This document shows, one piece after another, positions 1 to 7,834 of a DNA stretch of 64,000 nucleotides. The DNA comes from Kordia sp. Lineage in GTDB: Bacteria > Bacteroidota > Bacteroidia > Flavobacteriales > Flavobacteriaceae. Each line of letters opens with the position of its first letter. The stretch's first letter is position 1. Under the pieces are notes generated by a model, which was not told the origin of the DNA, did not search any database, and saw only the letters and a program-made list of their open reading frames with translations. Both the position numbers and the translations under genes were made by a program. The DNA is taken from assembly GCA_002733415.1 (NCBI GenBank), contig NVVR01000003.1:1-64000 (forward strand), read 5' to 3'.

Positions 1-2
1 AA

Positions 3-284
3 GTTGAAATATTAACAGTTGAAGATAATATAGAAATTACAGATGATTTAGTAGTTTTTTATAATTCAACTACGCAAAGTATCGTTATTAATAACCCATC
101 AGAATTTACAGCAAAAAACATTGTTGTATACGCTATAACGGGTCAGAAAGTTGTAAAATTAAACAATGTTTTTACAGAAGTTAATACGATTGAAATACCA
201 GTATCTGTAGCTACAGGAACATACATGGTAAGCTTTGATTATAATAATGGCACACAAATAACTAAGAAATTAATCATTAAATAA
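3..284 (+). CDS. C-terminal end of a T9SS-secreted protein (partial)
   Basis: An open frame runs in from the left edge and stops at TAA 282-284, giving 93 residues. The last ~75 residues look like a type A T9SS sorting domain: a short beta-sandwich reading VYAITGQKVVKL, then GTYMVSF, ending in basic KKLIIK. In this family the domain directs the mature protein through the type IX translocon and is then removed or anchored. The N-terminal catalytic or adhesive part lies outside the window, so the cargo function is unknown. The resemblance to type A signals is clear but recognised by eye only. Confidence 0.75.
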   Translation, partial: VEILTVEDNIEITDDLVVFYNSTTQSIVINNPSEFTAKNIVVYAITGQKVVKLNNVFTEVNTIEIPVSVATGTYMVSFDYNNGTQITKKLIIK

Positions 285-290
285 TATCAT

Positions 291-458
291 ATGCTAACAG
301 TAAGTTATATCTGTATTATGCTAAGTACCTTATCATTAATCTTGGTAATTAGAGTAGTAGTTAAAGAACATGAAAAACAAAAGGTTCTTAGATACTATGG
401 AATAAGCAAGAAAAAAAAAAGAGTGTTGCGTTACTATGGTGTCACAAAGAATAAATAA
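291..458 (+). CDS. small single-pass membrane ORF with a duplicated motif
   Basis: A 55-residue ORF starts 6 bases after the preceding stop. Residues ~4-24 form one hydrophobic helix. The basic tail carries a near-perfect internal repeat, VLRYYGISK at residues 32-40 and VLRYYGVTK at 45-53, separated by a lysine run (encoded by ten A's). A strong hairpin terminator follows. No family is recognised. The duplication and the tight spacing to the secreted-protein gene suggest a translated gene, but at this length a chance ORF cannot be excluded. Confidence 0.4.
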   Translation: MLTVSYICIMLSTLSLILVIRVVVKEHEKQKVLRYYGISKKKKRVLRYYGVTKNK

Positions 459-511
459 TATTTAAAATTTTACATGTTTTTCGGGTAAATTAACATGTAA
501 TTATTTGGGTA

Positions 512-539
512 AAAAGGTCGGCTGGGGAGCTGACCTTTT
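512..539 (+). terminator. rho-independent terminator
   Basis: The arms AAAAGGTCGGCT and AGCTGACCTTTT flank a GGGG loop, a nearly perfect 12-bp stem whose 3' arm ends in T's. It closes the transcript of the two ORFs upstream. The symmetric A/T ends would also work in reverse. Confidence 0.7.
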
Positions 540-619
540 CGTTTGTAATAGTTTTGATTGCTTTCGTTTTAAATTAAGATAAAGTCTCTTACACCTCAAA
601 ATTTAATAATATTATATTT

Positions 620-1389
620 AAAATAATACGGTTTTTACATGAAAACCCCATTCTTATTTCACCTGTTTTAGTGGGAGTGATCTTACTAATTCAAAATAGG
701 AGTAGTAATGATTTGACTATTTACTTGTATGATATTGAGGAGAAAGGAAAGTTATATGAATCTAAATTTAAGGTGTATAATGAAGGGAACCCAATTTCCA
801 AATACGAGTAATAAAGCCTTTAATTATAAATTTAGAAAAGGACAATGCAATTGTAGATTTCGATTTAATAGAGAAGACCCACATGCAATTAAGGTTTGGT
901 TTAGTGCGTTAAAAAAATAAATAAAAGTAATATTCTCTGATTTATTCAATAAATTAGAGAATATTACTTTTTCTAAGCTAACGAGTAAGCCTATAGAAAA
1001 TTTCACTGTATCATCTAGAATAAAATATATAGAAGAAGTAGTAACCTATCATTATCAAATTAAACCTAAATATTATGATAGAATAGGGAAGTTCTTGGTT
1101 TTCTTATTAATATTTAGTGTGCTAACATTTTTAGATACATACAGAATAGAATATTCAGCATATATAATTCGTTTCAAAAGAAATAAAGAATCTATACTGA
1201 TATAAGTTTGTTGTTTGATTTAATTGCGACAAATGACTTAAATGAAGTGAAGTTCAAAAATTGAATACTGCTATTAATAGGTAGGTATTATGCATCCTTA
1301 GGAAACCTTATTTATTAATCAGTCCGATATTATTCTTAATTAGTTTATTAGTAATTATTGGGTCAATAATATTTTATTCCACTTTTTAA
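620..1389 (+). pseudogene. decayed membrane-protein gene
   Basis: Protein-like sequence continues across four frames broken by stops and shifts. One segment up to 811 reads NPILISPVLVGVILL...IYLYDIEEKGKLYES. A second, 817-912, reads PLIINLEKDNAIVDFDLIEK. A third, ~921-1205, reads KVIFSDLFNKLENITFSKLT and later has the hydrophobic helix KFLVFLLIFSVLTFL. Pieces to 1389 end in PYLLISPILFLISLLVIIG. The hydrophobic and polar periodicity makes sense only if the frames are joined. Original function is not recognisable beyond two or three membrane segments and a soluble domain. The left boundary is approximate. Confidence 0.55.
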
Positions 1390-1416
1390 CTTAATTTTAT
1401 AAATAAATAGAATTGT

Positions 1417-2133
1417 ATGAAGTTAGATATACTTGCATTTGGAGCACATCCTGATGATGTTGAATTAAGTTGCGGTGGAACTTTAGCTAAAGAAATTGCT
1501 TTAGGAAAAAAAGTTGGGATTGTAGATTTAACCAGAGGTGAACTAGGAAGTAGAGGAAGTGCTGAATTAAGAGATAAAGAAGCAGGTAAAGCTAAAGAAG
1601 TTTTAGGAGTTCATATTAGGGAGAATTTAGGTTTTGCAGATGGGTTCTTTTTAAATGATAAAACACATCAATTAGAAATTATTAAAATACTTCGAAAATA
1701 TCAGCCAGAAATTGTGTTATGTAATGCAGTTGATGATAGACATATTGACCATCCGAAAGGAAGTGAATTAGTGTCAGCTGCTAGTTTTTTATCCGGTTTA
1801 CTAAAAATTGAAACGGAGGTAAATGGTGTGAAGCAGAGGAAATGGCGACCAAAACAAGTGTATCATTATATACAATGGAAAACAATAACCCCAGATTTTG
1901 TTGTTGATGTAACCGGTTATATGGATGTAAAAGTTGAAGCTGTAAAAGCATATGGTTCTCAGTTTTATGATCCGAAAAGTAATGAAGTAGAAACACCAAT
2001 AACAAGTAAGAATTTCATTGATAGTATTGTATACAGGGCACAAGATTTAGGTAGGCTAATAGGAGTTGATGCAGCTGAAGGTTTTACTGTAGAACGTTAT
2101 GTAGGAGTGAATAGTTTACATGATTTGATATAG
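1417..2133 (+). CDS. bshB1: bacillithiol biosynthesis deacetylase BshB1
   Basis: 238 residues, full length for the GlcNAc-PI/LmbE deacetylase family. The N-terminal AFGAHPDDVELSCGG holds the zinc-binding HPDD. DLTRGELGSRG and the later DDRHIDHPKG, with its metal-binding histidine, are characteristic of BshB1. These enzymes remove acetyl from GlcNAc-malate in bacillithiol synthesis, a cytoplasmic thiol pathway used in many Bacteroidota. The ATG at 1417 puts the zinc motif at residue 11, as usual. The gene stands alone, about 100 bases ahead of tRNA-His. Assignment to BshB1 rather than another LmbE deacetylase rests on the overall sequence pattern. Confidence 0.9.
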   Translation: MKLDILAFGAHPDDVELSCGGTLAKEIALGKKVGIVDLTRGELGSRGSAELRDKEAGKAKEVLGVHIRENLGFADGFFLNDKTHQLEIIKILRKYQPEIVLCNAVDDRHIDHPKGSELVSAASFLSGLLKIETEVNGVKQRKWRPKQVYHYIQWKTITPDFVVDVTGYMDVKVEAVKAYGSQFYDPKSNEVETPITSKNFIDSIVYRAQDLGRLIGVDAAEGFTVERYVGVNSLHDLI

Positions 2134-2193
2134 TAAATTGTACATAATGAGCATTTTGTAAATTTTATGTAAAAAAAAAGCATTTTTCTTTTT

Positions 2194-2220
2194 TTGAAGT
2201 TAAAATTATACTTAGATTTG
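2194..2220 (+). promoter_or_regulatory. promoter for tRNA-His
   Basis: TTG at 2194-2196 and TAGATTTG at 2213-2220 match the Bacteroidota -33/-7 pattern (TTG...TAnnTTTG) with a 16-base spacer. The tRNA begins 13 bases downstream. Confidence 0.55.
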
Positions 2221-2233
2221 CACCCGAAATATG

Positions 2234-2307
2234 GTGGTTGTAGCTCAGTTGGTTAGAGTATCGGTTTGTGGTACCGAGGGTCGCGGGTTCGAATCCCGTC
2301 TTCCACC
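2234..2307 (+). tRNA. tRNA-His (GTG)
   Basis: The cloverleaf is complete. The D arm is GCTC...GAGT. The anticodon stem TCGGT/ACCGA holds the loop TTGTGGT, giving anticodon GTG, and the T arm has TTCGAAT. A G at 2233 precedes position 1 and could pair with C73, the hallmark of histidine tRNAs. Acceptor positions 5-68 and 6-67 are both T opposite T, two mismatches in an otherwise paired stem. Confidence 0.92.
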
Positions 2308-2314
2308 CAGAAGC

Positions 2315-2345
2315 AAAAGCCTTTCAGAAATGAAAGGCTTTTTTT
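2315..2345 (+). terminator. terminator after tRNA-His
   Basis: AAAAGCCTTTCA and TGAAAGGCTTTT form an uninterrupted stem around a four-base loop, followed by a T run. Confidence 0.8.
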
Positions 2346-2380
2346 GTGAAGTAAATTTAAAACTATGATGTAAATAAACC

Positions 2381-2411
2381 TTGTGGAATAGAGAAACTAG
2401 GAGTATATTTG
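2381..2411 (+). promoter_or_regulatory. promoter for tRNA-Pro / tRNA-Arg
   Basis: TTG at 2381 and TATATTTG at 2404-2411 are separated by 20 bases, a textbook fit to the flavobacterial TTG-N17-23-TAnnTTTG consensus. The first tRNA begins ~115 bases downstream, so transcription would start with a leader that includes the hairpin GTGTAGT/ACTACAC near 2436. Confidence 0.6.
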
Positions 2412-2526
2412 CAACCGAATATTAATATATCGAGGGTGTAGTACAGCATAAACTACACCACTAAATATTAAAGAGTGCTAGTGATTTTTTTGTTTTTTTT
2501 TATCAAAAGTTCACTATTTTACATCT

Positions 2527-2601
2527 CGGGGTGTAGCGTAGCCCGGTCATCGCGCCTCGTTTGGGACGAGGAGGTCGCAGGTTCGAATCCTGCCACCCCG
2601 A
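2527..2601 (+). tRNA. tRNA-Pro (TGG)
   Basis: The acceptor arms CGGGGTG and CACCCCG pair fully, with A73 after them. The anticodon stem CTCGT/ACGAG encloses TTTGGGA, giving anticodon TGG. The T loop is TTCGAAT. CCA is not encoded. It lies 15 bases ahead of tRNA-Arg and is presumably cotranscribed with it. Confidence 0.93.
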
Positions 2602-2616
2602 CAATATTAGTGCTAA

Positions 2617-2690
2617 GGGCTCTTAGCTCAGCTGGATAGAGCACCTCCCTTCTAAGGAGGCGGTCGCAGGTTCGAATCCTGCAGGGCTCA
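2617..2690 (+). tRNA. tRNA-Arg (TCT), integration target of the island
   Basis: The acceptor GGGCTCT pairs with AGGGCTC through two G-T wobbles, with A73 after it. The anticodon stem CTCCC/GGAGG carries CTTCTAA, giving anticodon TCT. Its 3' half from 2668, including the T arm and acceptor strand, is repeated at 50351, and a degraded integrase gene starts 187 bases downstream. It is therefore the attachment-site tRNA. The intact copy at the left end shows that integration restored a functional gene. Confidence 0.94.
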
Positions 2691-2706
2691 CTTAAAGACT
2701 TACTGG
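2668..2706 (+). repeat. left attachment repeat (attL)
   Basis: These 39 bases are identical to 50351-50389 in direct orientation. They span the T arm and acceptor 3' strand of tRNA-Arg plus 16 bases of trailer. After one mismatch, a further 10 bases match. Tyrosine recombinases typically use tRNA 3' ends in this way. Confidence 0.88.
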
Positions 2707-2724
2707 AAACAGTAGGTTTTTTTT
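2699..2724 (+). terminator. terminator after tRNA-Arg (island copy)
   Basis: CTTACTG pairs with CAGTAGG (one G-T) around GAAA, followed by eight T's. The equivalent hairpin beyond the right repeat has a longer stem, so the right one may be the original chromosomal terminator. Confidence 0.7.
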
Positions 2725-2815
2725 GTTTTTATACCATTTGTAATACTTCACAAGCTTTTTAGGGTTCTACCTAAAATTTCTTCAATTCAATTATTTAAGT
2801 AAAGTATGCCTTTTT

Positions 2816-2855
2816 GGGTACACATTTAGGAACACCATTTTCACTCTGGGTACAC
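2816..2855 (+). repeat. short direct repeats ahead of the integrase (possible arm-type sites)
   Basis: GGGTACAC occurs at 2816-2823 and 2848-2855, 32 bases apart (about three helical turns), between the attachment repeat and the integrase start. Such spacing is typical of accessory recombinase or excisionase sites, but binding is only inferred. Confidence 0.35.
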
Positions 2856-2876
2856 CCTTAATTAAAAACTAAAAAT

Positions 2877-4080
2877 ATGATGAATAATTATAAAATTTCA
2901 ATCCTGTTTTTACTTAATAAAGTGAAGATAAATAAGAAAGGACTATGTTCTATAAGGTGTAGGATAACCTATCAAAAGAAAATAAAAATATTTTCAACTG
3001 GTTTATTCATTAATCCAGAGCATTGGAATAATAAACAGCAAGTAGCTAAACCACCCAGTGCAGAAAATAAGATTATCAACATCCAACTAAGCCTTATTAG
3101 TCAAAAGATTAATGAGGCTTTTTTAATGATACAAGTTTTACCAAATGAGTTTGATGTAGATGACATCTATAAAAAGTTTATGGGAGAGGATACCAAGGAT
3201 GAAATCACTATTCTAGGAGCTTATGACCTGCATAATGAAAAGATGAAAAAACTTATTGGGGTGGACTTTAACAAGCTTTCATGGAGTAGATATGTGGAAA
3301 GTAGAAGAAAGGTAGCAGAGTTCATTAAAAGTAAGTCTGATGTGAAGTTAAAACAGTTGGATTTGAAGTTTATTAAAGACTTGGAGTATTATTGGAAAAC
3401 TGAAAAGAAACTTAAATAAGCTACTATTTACAGAAGTATGCAGAGGGTTAAAAAGATAATCCAATTTGCCATTGATGAAAACTACTTACAGAAGAATCCT
3501 TTTAGCTTGTACAAGAACAAGAAGTACAAAGGAACTATTGTGTATTTAAGAGAAGCAGAGTTGAAGAAATTAATGAATCATAACTTTACTCAAAAGAGGT
3601 TGGAGCAAGTAAGAGATATGTTTGTGTTCTGTTGTTATGCAGGATTACCTTATCAAGAAATGAGTAGTTTAAGAACTCATCACATTACTACAGGGTTTGA
3701 TGGTAACTTATGGATTAACATGATTAGGCTGAAAACAGAACAACCCATAGCTATTCCTTTATTGCCACAAGCAGAGGTTATCCTTGAAAAGTACAAACAA
3801 GTAGATTCTGATGTAGTGTTACCTAGTATTTCTAATCAGAAGTTTAACTCCTATTTAAAGGAGATTGGAGAGCTTGTAGGAATTGAAAAGAAGTATAACT
3901 TATCATATAGCTAGAAAAACTTTTGCAAATACTGTATTACTCTTAAATGGAGTCCCTATGGAGGTTGTTTCAGAGTTGTTAGGTCATAGTAAAATTACTG
4001 TTACTCAAGAACATTATGCTAATGTGGTGAAGAGTAAAGTAAGTGAGGAAATATTAAGGTTGAAAAATAATTTAAAATAA
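2877..4080 (+). pseudogene. tyrosine site-specific integrase, disrupted
   Basis: The Bacteroidota phage-type integrase architecture is recognisable. An N-terminal arm-binding region (FSTGLFINPEHWN) and SAM-like core lie in 2877-3419. The catalytic half is 3438-3914, with FVFCCYAGLPYQEMSSLR. The last part, 3883-4080, has HIARKTFA, LLGHSKITVTQ and the nucleophile tyrosine in EHYANV. Two lesions break it. A TAA at 3417-3419 interrupts KKLK-ATIYRS and looks like CAA to TAA. A frameshift near 3893 separates GIEKK from TYHIARKTF. The catalytic HxxR, H and Y are all still encoded, so decay is recent. It would have recombined the island at tRNA-Arg. Confidence 0.88.
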
Positions 4081-4146
4081 TGGGTAAGAATAGTTAGTTA
4101 AAGTAACATAGAGTTAAATATTAACATTTAGCTTAAAATAAAACTT

Positions 4147-5808
4147 ATGAAACAAAACCTTAAAAACTATTTCAAACTAGGAATTCTACTCTTTGGAATT
4201 TCTGTAGCAATTACAAGTTGTCAGAAAGATGATGATCAGGTTGTTAAAAATCAAGAAAACTTTGGTATGAATTATGAAGTAACTTCATTAGAAGATTTAC
4301 CAAATTTAATACCTGTAGTTGACAATGTTAAAAGAGTTATGCCTAAAACATCAGGTACTACAAGTAGAAGTGGGGTAGATTTTATTGGGCTTGAAAATGT
4401 AAATGTAGACAAGGTTATTAAAATCACTAATGAATCCGGGAAATCTACTTATACTTTTAAGATAGACAACCCAAATAGCACAGGTAATAATTTTGAGAAC
4501 TTACATTTAGTTGAATTAGAAGGTGGGTATTTAGCCTATATTTTAAGTTATGAACCTAACCAGGAATGGTATAATAGTACTTACACTCCTGAAGGAGACT
4601 GGGTATTTGACATGAAAACTTATGAAGGAGATGTTACTAAGTATAATCTTCAAAGGGATGTAATTTGGACTACTATTCCAGATGAAAGTTCAAGGATGGC
4701 ATACGTAACAATATGTACGTATAGTTATGGACCAGTATGTGATCATGGAGGTTCTTTGCATCCTTGGGGAGGAAATTGTGGAGGAAACTTAAGTCATGCT
4801 ATGATTGAAACTTGTTATACTTTCAATACTGGAGGAGGTGGAGGAAGTACAACAGGAAGTGATACAGATCCAGGTGATCCTACTGGAGATAACACTGGAG
4901 GATCAGGTGGTAGTTCTAATGTAATACCCCCATGCATACCAGGAGCAGATGGAACTAATACACAATCACTTTCAGGTAGTTTTATTAGTAATGAAGGTGA
5001 AGTAGCTGAAGAAACTACATCAGAATGTGTTGAGATTAATGTTACTGGAGTTTTACCTCCTGCAATAGAAAAGTTTGAAAGAGGTTTATCTCCTGAGCAA
5101 AGGGCTTGGTGGGATTTAGATGTTAATGGAGTCCAAGTTGCAGCTATTATTAATTATCAAATTTTAAAAGGTCATACTCTTTTATCTAGAGAATTTTCAA
5201 AAGAAGTTATTGTGGCTTTGATGAATGAAGTAAATGTTACTTATACAGAAACTGACTATCCAGGAAAGGATTTAGGATACAGTTACCAATGGTGGTTAGA
5301 TGAAGAATTTGTTGAAGCGAACTTCTCTTTTGAATTAGATGACCAAAACTTTGGGAATCTTACCACTGAAGAAAAATTACTAGTTATAGCACTTCCAGTT
5401 AAGGCACTAATTATTAAAGCTAATAAACAACCTGCAGAAGTAGAGACGGTTGCAAGGTTTGGAGTAAATGGAAGAAATGATAAATCAGACGCATTTAGAC
5501 ATGCTTTCTTTAACGCAATGAATGCTAATGATGCTGGTATGATGATAGCTAATTTATTCTCAGATGCTCATGAGAGTGAGAACCCCCCAAACTTAATTAA
5601 GGAGGAACAGATGGATTTATTCAATAATAATGTAGGTTTAAACATTGGCTCAAATGCAAGTATATTTGTTGCTGATTCTGTAATGTCAGATACAGTTTAT
5701 CAAGATTTACTAAATGGACTATTGGTTTATTTATCGCCATTAGGGCCAGTAGTTCCCCCAAACTTTGGAATAACAACGGCAACCCAATTAACACCAACAA
5801 ACAATTAA
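4147..5808 (+). CDS. lipoprotein with C-terminal DUF6973-like domain
   Basis: 553 residues. A signal peptide ends in the lipobox ITSC (Cys at residue 25), followed by an acidic KDDDQ stretch of the kind associated with surface export in Bacteroidota. Residues ~60-200 form a soluble domain. A short Cys/His patch (CTYSYGPVCDHGG) and a Gly/Ser/Asp-rich linker (~225-260) follow. The C-terminal ~200 residues contain NGRNDKSDAFRHAFFNAMNA...SDAHE and DLFNNNVGLNIG, matching my recollection of DUF6973, a His/Asp-rich domain often at the end of secreted multidomain proteins. No activity is known to me. It sits 66 bases after the integrase, with a small lipoprotein gene 3 bases downstream. It is probably island cargo. 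Confidence 0.7.
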   Translation: MKQNLKNYFKLGILLFGISVAITSCQKDDDQVVKNQENFGMNYEVTSLEDLPNLIPVVDNVKRVMPKTSGTTSRSGVDFIGLENVNVDKVIKITNESGKSTYTFKIDNPNSTGNNFENLHLVELEGGYLAYILSYEPNQEWYNSTYTPEGDWVFDMKTYEGDVTKYNLQRDVIWTTIPDESSRMAYVTICTYSYGPVCDHGGSLHPWGGNCGGNLSHAMIETCYTFNTGGGGGSTTGSDTDPGDPTGDNTGGSGGSSNVIPPCIPGADGTNTQSLSGSFISNEGEVAEETTSECVEINVTGVLPPAIEKFERGLSPEQRAWWDLDVNGVQVAAIINYQILKGHTLLSREFSKEVIVALMNEVNVTYTETDYPGKDLGYSYQWWLDEEFVEANFSFELDDQNFGNLTTEEKLLVIALPVKALIIKANKQPAEVETVARFGVNGRNDKSDAFRHAFFNAMNANDAGMMIANLFSDAHESENPPNLIKEEQMDLFNNNVGLNIGSNASIFVADSVMSDTVYQDLLNGLLVYLSPLGPVVPPNFGITTATQLTPTNN

Positions 5809-5811
5809 ATT

Positions 5812-6183
5812 ATGAAATCACTAAACTTCTTGGCTATAAGTGTATTTATTCTTTGTTTCACATCGTGTACAGAAAAGAAAGCATCTTTTAAGGTTACTAA
5901 CAACTCTAATGAATTAATTGATTCTATTGAAATTTCTTCAAGTGGTTCAGAGTATTTAACGAAATCTGTTTTGATTAATATTAAAAATAGAGAGGTAGTA
6001 AAAATAGAGTTAGACATGGAAAACCTACCTAAAGTTGATGGGAATTATCAAATTGAAGTCTTTTCAAACAATTCAAGTGAGCTGAAAACATTTGGTTACT
6101 ATAGCAATGGTGTTCCATCTGGAAGCATACATTTAATTGACATTAAAAGTGATGCAATAGAGATTACTGAATCATTTGATTAA
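5812..6183 (+). CDS. small lipoprotein, unknown function
   Basis: 123 residues with a lipoprotein signal (FLAISVFILCFTSC) and a single small beta-rich domain (SFKVTNNSNELIDSIEIS, then VVKIELDMENLP). It starts 3 bases after the DUF6973-like lipoprotein stops, so the two are cotranscribed, and a terminator follows at 6215. The arrangement of a large secreted protein followed by a small periplasmic or outer-membrane protein would suit a partner or immunity role, but nothing in the sequence proves it. No family recognised. Confidence 0.65.
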   Translation: MKSLNFLAISVFILCFTSCTEKKASFKVTNNSNELIDSIEISSSGSEYLTKSVLINIKNREVVKIELDMENLPKVDGNYQIEVFSNNSSELKTFGYYSNGVPSGSIHLIDIKSDAIEITESFD

Positions 6184-6214
6184 TATTCAATTAGATTCAA
6201 GAAATAATTATCAT

Positions 6215-6242
6215 AAAAGACAGTCAGCAATGGCTGTCTTTT
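6215..6242 (+). terminator. terminator after the lipoprotein pair
   Basis: AAAAGACAG and CTGTCTTTT enclose a short TCAGCAATGG loop. A closely related hairpin with the same TCAGCAAT core ends the large secreted-protein gene at 55436. Confidence 0.7.
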
Positions 6243-6306
6243 CTTGTTTTTGATATATTATTTGTGATGTAATAAAGGTTATTGAAGAGGTATAATGATT
6301 TTTTTT

Positions 6307-6366
6307 ATGAAGGTTTTTTCTGAATTGTTAGTACATAGTAAGATAACTGTATTATTCATTAAATAA
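6307..6366 (+). pseudogene. remnant of a second integrase C-terminus
   Basis: MKVFSELLVHSKITV parallels the integrase stretch MEVVSELLGHSKITV encoded from 3958, and the nucleotide match is equally close. The box II glycine is changed to Val, and the frame ends before the catalytic tyrosine. It is either a partial duplicate of the island integrase or the scar of a related element. Confidence 0.6.
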
Positions 6367-6933
6367 GCTATAAGCTTTGTCTTTAAATTCTTTAGGTATA
6401 GCTCTGAGATTAAGTTTTTCAATTTTGGTATCTAAATAAAAAGAAAACTGAATGCATGAATTTTTACTTTCCTGAACAGCTTATTCCTCACTATTATACC
6501 TTTTTCCTGTAATACTAAAGTTTAAATAATCATTTTGATATTCTAATAAACAATCTTCCAAATTTAATTTTCTAGAAGAAAAAATGTCTTTGTGAAATAT
6601 AAGAGTGTCTATATCAATAATAGTAAATGGCCTTACCTTAGAAATATCTAAACCTTCATCTTTCAATTTTTTAAGTTCGTCTTGAAACCATAGATTAAGT
6701 ACTTTGTTTAGTCCTCCTGCATTGAACATTCTATAATGCAAGACCAATATTGGATGAATAGCGATATTTTTATGTTTTAACCTAGTATCAAAAGCTAATT
6801 GACCTTTTAATATATGTCGTACACTTCGAATAGCCATAAATTCTTCTACATCTCTGTAGCTTAAAGTAAATCTTAATTTAAGATAAACTGCTTGTTGAAT
6901 GATGATACGAGGGTAACGATGGTGTTTGTGCAT
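6352..6933 (-). pseudogene. chimeric fragment: IS6-type transposase N-terminus joined to an unknown tail
   Basis: The first ~38 residues (HRYPRIIIQQAVYLKLRF, LSYRDVEEFMAIRSV) are the N-terminal HTH of IS6/IS26-type transposases. The DDE catalytic core is absent. From about residue 40 the sequence changes to an unrelated protein containing RPFTIIDIDTLIF. That protein runs through a TAA at 6481-6483 and continues in frame (CIQFSFYLDTKIEKLNL) to a second stop at 6352. A deletion therefore fused two genes and the product then acquired a nonsense codon. The tail family is not recognised. Confidence 0.65.
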
Positions 6934-7018
6934 AGAGTAAGTTAAATCTTTTCAAAATTAGGGATATTTGAATAAACAAGATTTAATGCGACAGAACCCA
7001 AGTTCTAATTCCTTTTCT

Positions 7019-7255
7019 TTAAGTACTTTTCGTAATCTCTGAATTATCTTGAACTTCTAAAATAAGGGGGATTTTTGGTGTTACATTCTTTTTTGCCATT
7101 TTACGCCATTTATATAGACGCTGTACTTGAATACCTAATTCATCTGCTAACTCTTTTACATTATCACGTTTATAACTTAATTGTACCGCTTCATCCTTTA
7201 ATGCTTGACTGTAAACTCTTCTTTTTATTTTTCTAAGATATTTGTTTTTTAACAA
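7019..7255 (-). pseudogene. IS3-type transposase OrfA fragment
   Basis: The 78-residue frame has the HTH_Tnp_1 pattern: KIKRRVYSQALKDEAVQLSY, then VKELADELGIQVQRLYKWR. This is the DNA-binding half of an IS3-family OrfA. The C-terminal leucine zipper and the OrfB integrase partner are missing, and the ends are not IS termini I can see. Confidence 0.7.
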
Positions 7256-7440
7256 ACAGTCTTAATTTTTATGTCCGAGTAAAGGTAGCAACTCCAAAAT
7301 GACTAACTCAATTATTTTAATACATATAATCATTTATTTGCTTTCAATTTTAGATCCTCTTGTATATCCGTCTTTTGTGCATAATCGGGTATAGTGGTTC
7401 TTTGTCACTTTTGATGAAACTCCTATAAATTAACACAGGT

Positions 7441-7599
7441 ATGCTTGTGTTGATTGTAAATAATATTGATTATTCTCACTCTATCGTTAAAATATACACA
7501 TCAATTAAAGCTAAGTGGTCAAAGTGTCCGATTTGTGAAAAATATAGTAATAAAGTTCATGGTTATTATGTTCGAACAATATCTATATGTATTAACTGA
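7441..7599 (+). pseudogene. ISL3-type transposase N-terminal fragment
   Basis: A 52-residue frame includes AKWSKCPICEKYSNKVHGYY, the zinc-ribbon CPxC plus the H/Y pattern that opens ISL3-family transposases. It ends at TGA 7597 with no DDE core. It marks a third IS type within about 1 kb, all truncated. Confidence 0.6.
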
Positions 7600-7834
7600 A
7601 AACTGATCCGCCTAAATTTAAGTTAAACGACCTTTAGTTTTTTTTAAATAACTAGGGCGTAATTTATGGCAACTAGCCTCCAGTGTAAGTAGTTTATTTA
7701 ATGAAGATTAATTTTCAGAAGTGTTTTTTGTTGAAAAATTATTCTGAGAATTGGGTAACATAATTCTGTAAACAGGGACTTCTTCTTAAAAGATGTTTAA
7801 ATCTTTTTTATAAAACTTAACCACTATATAATTT

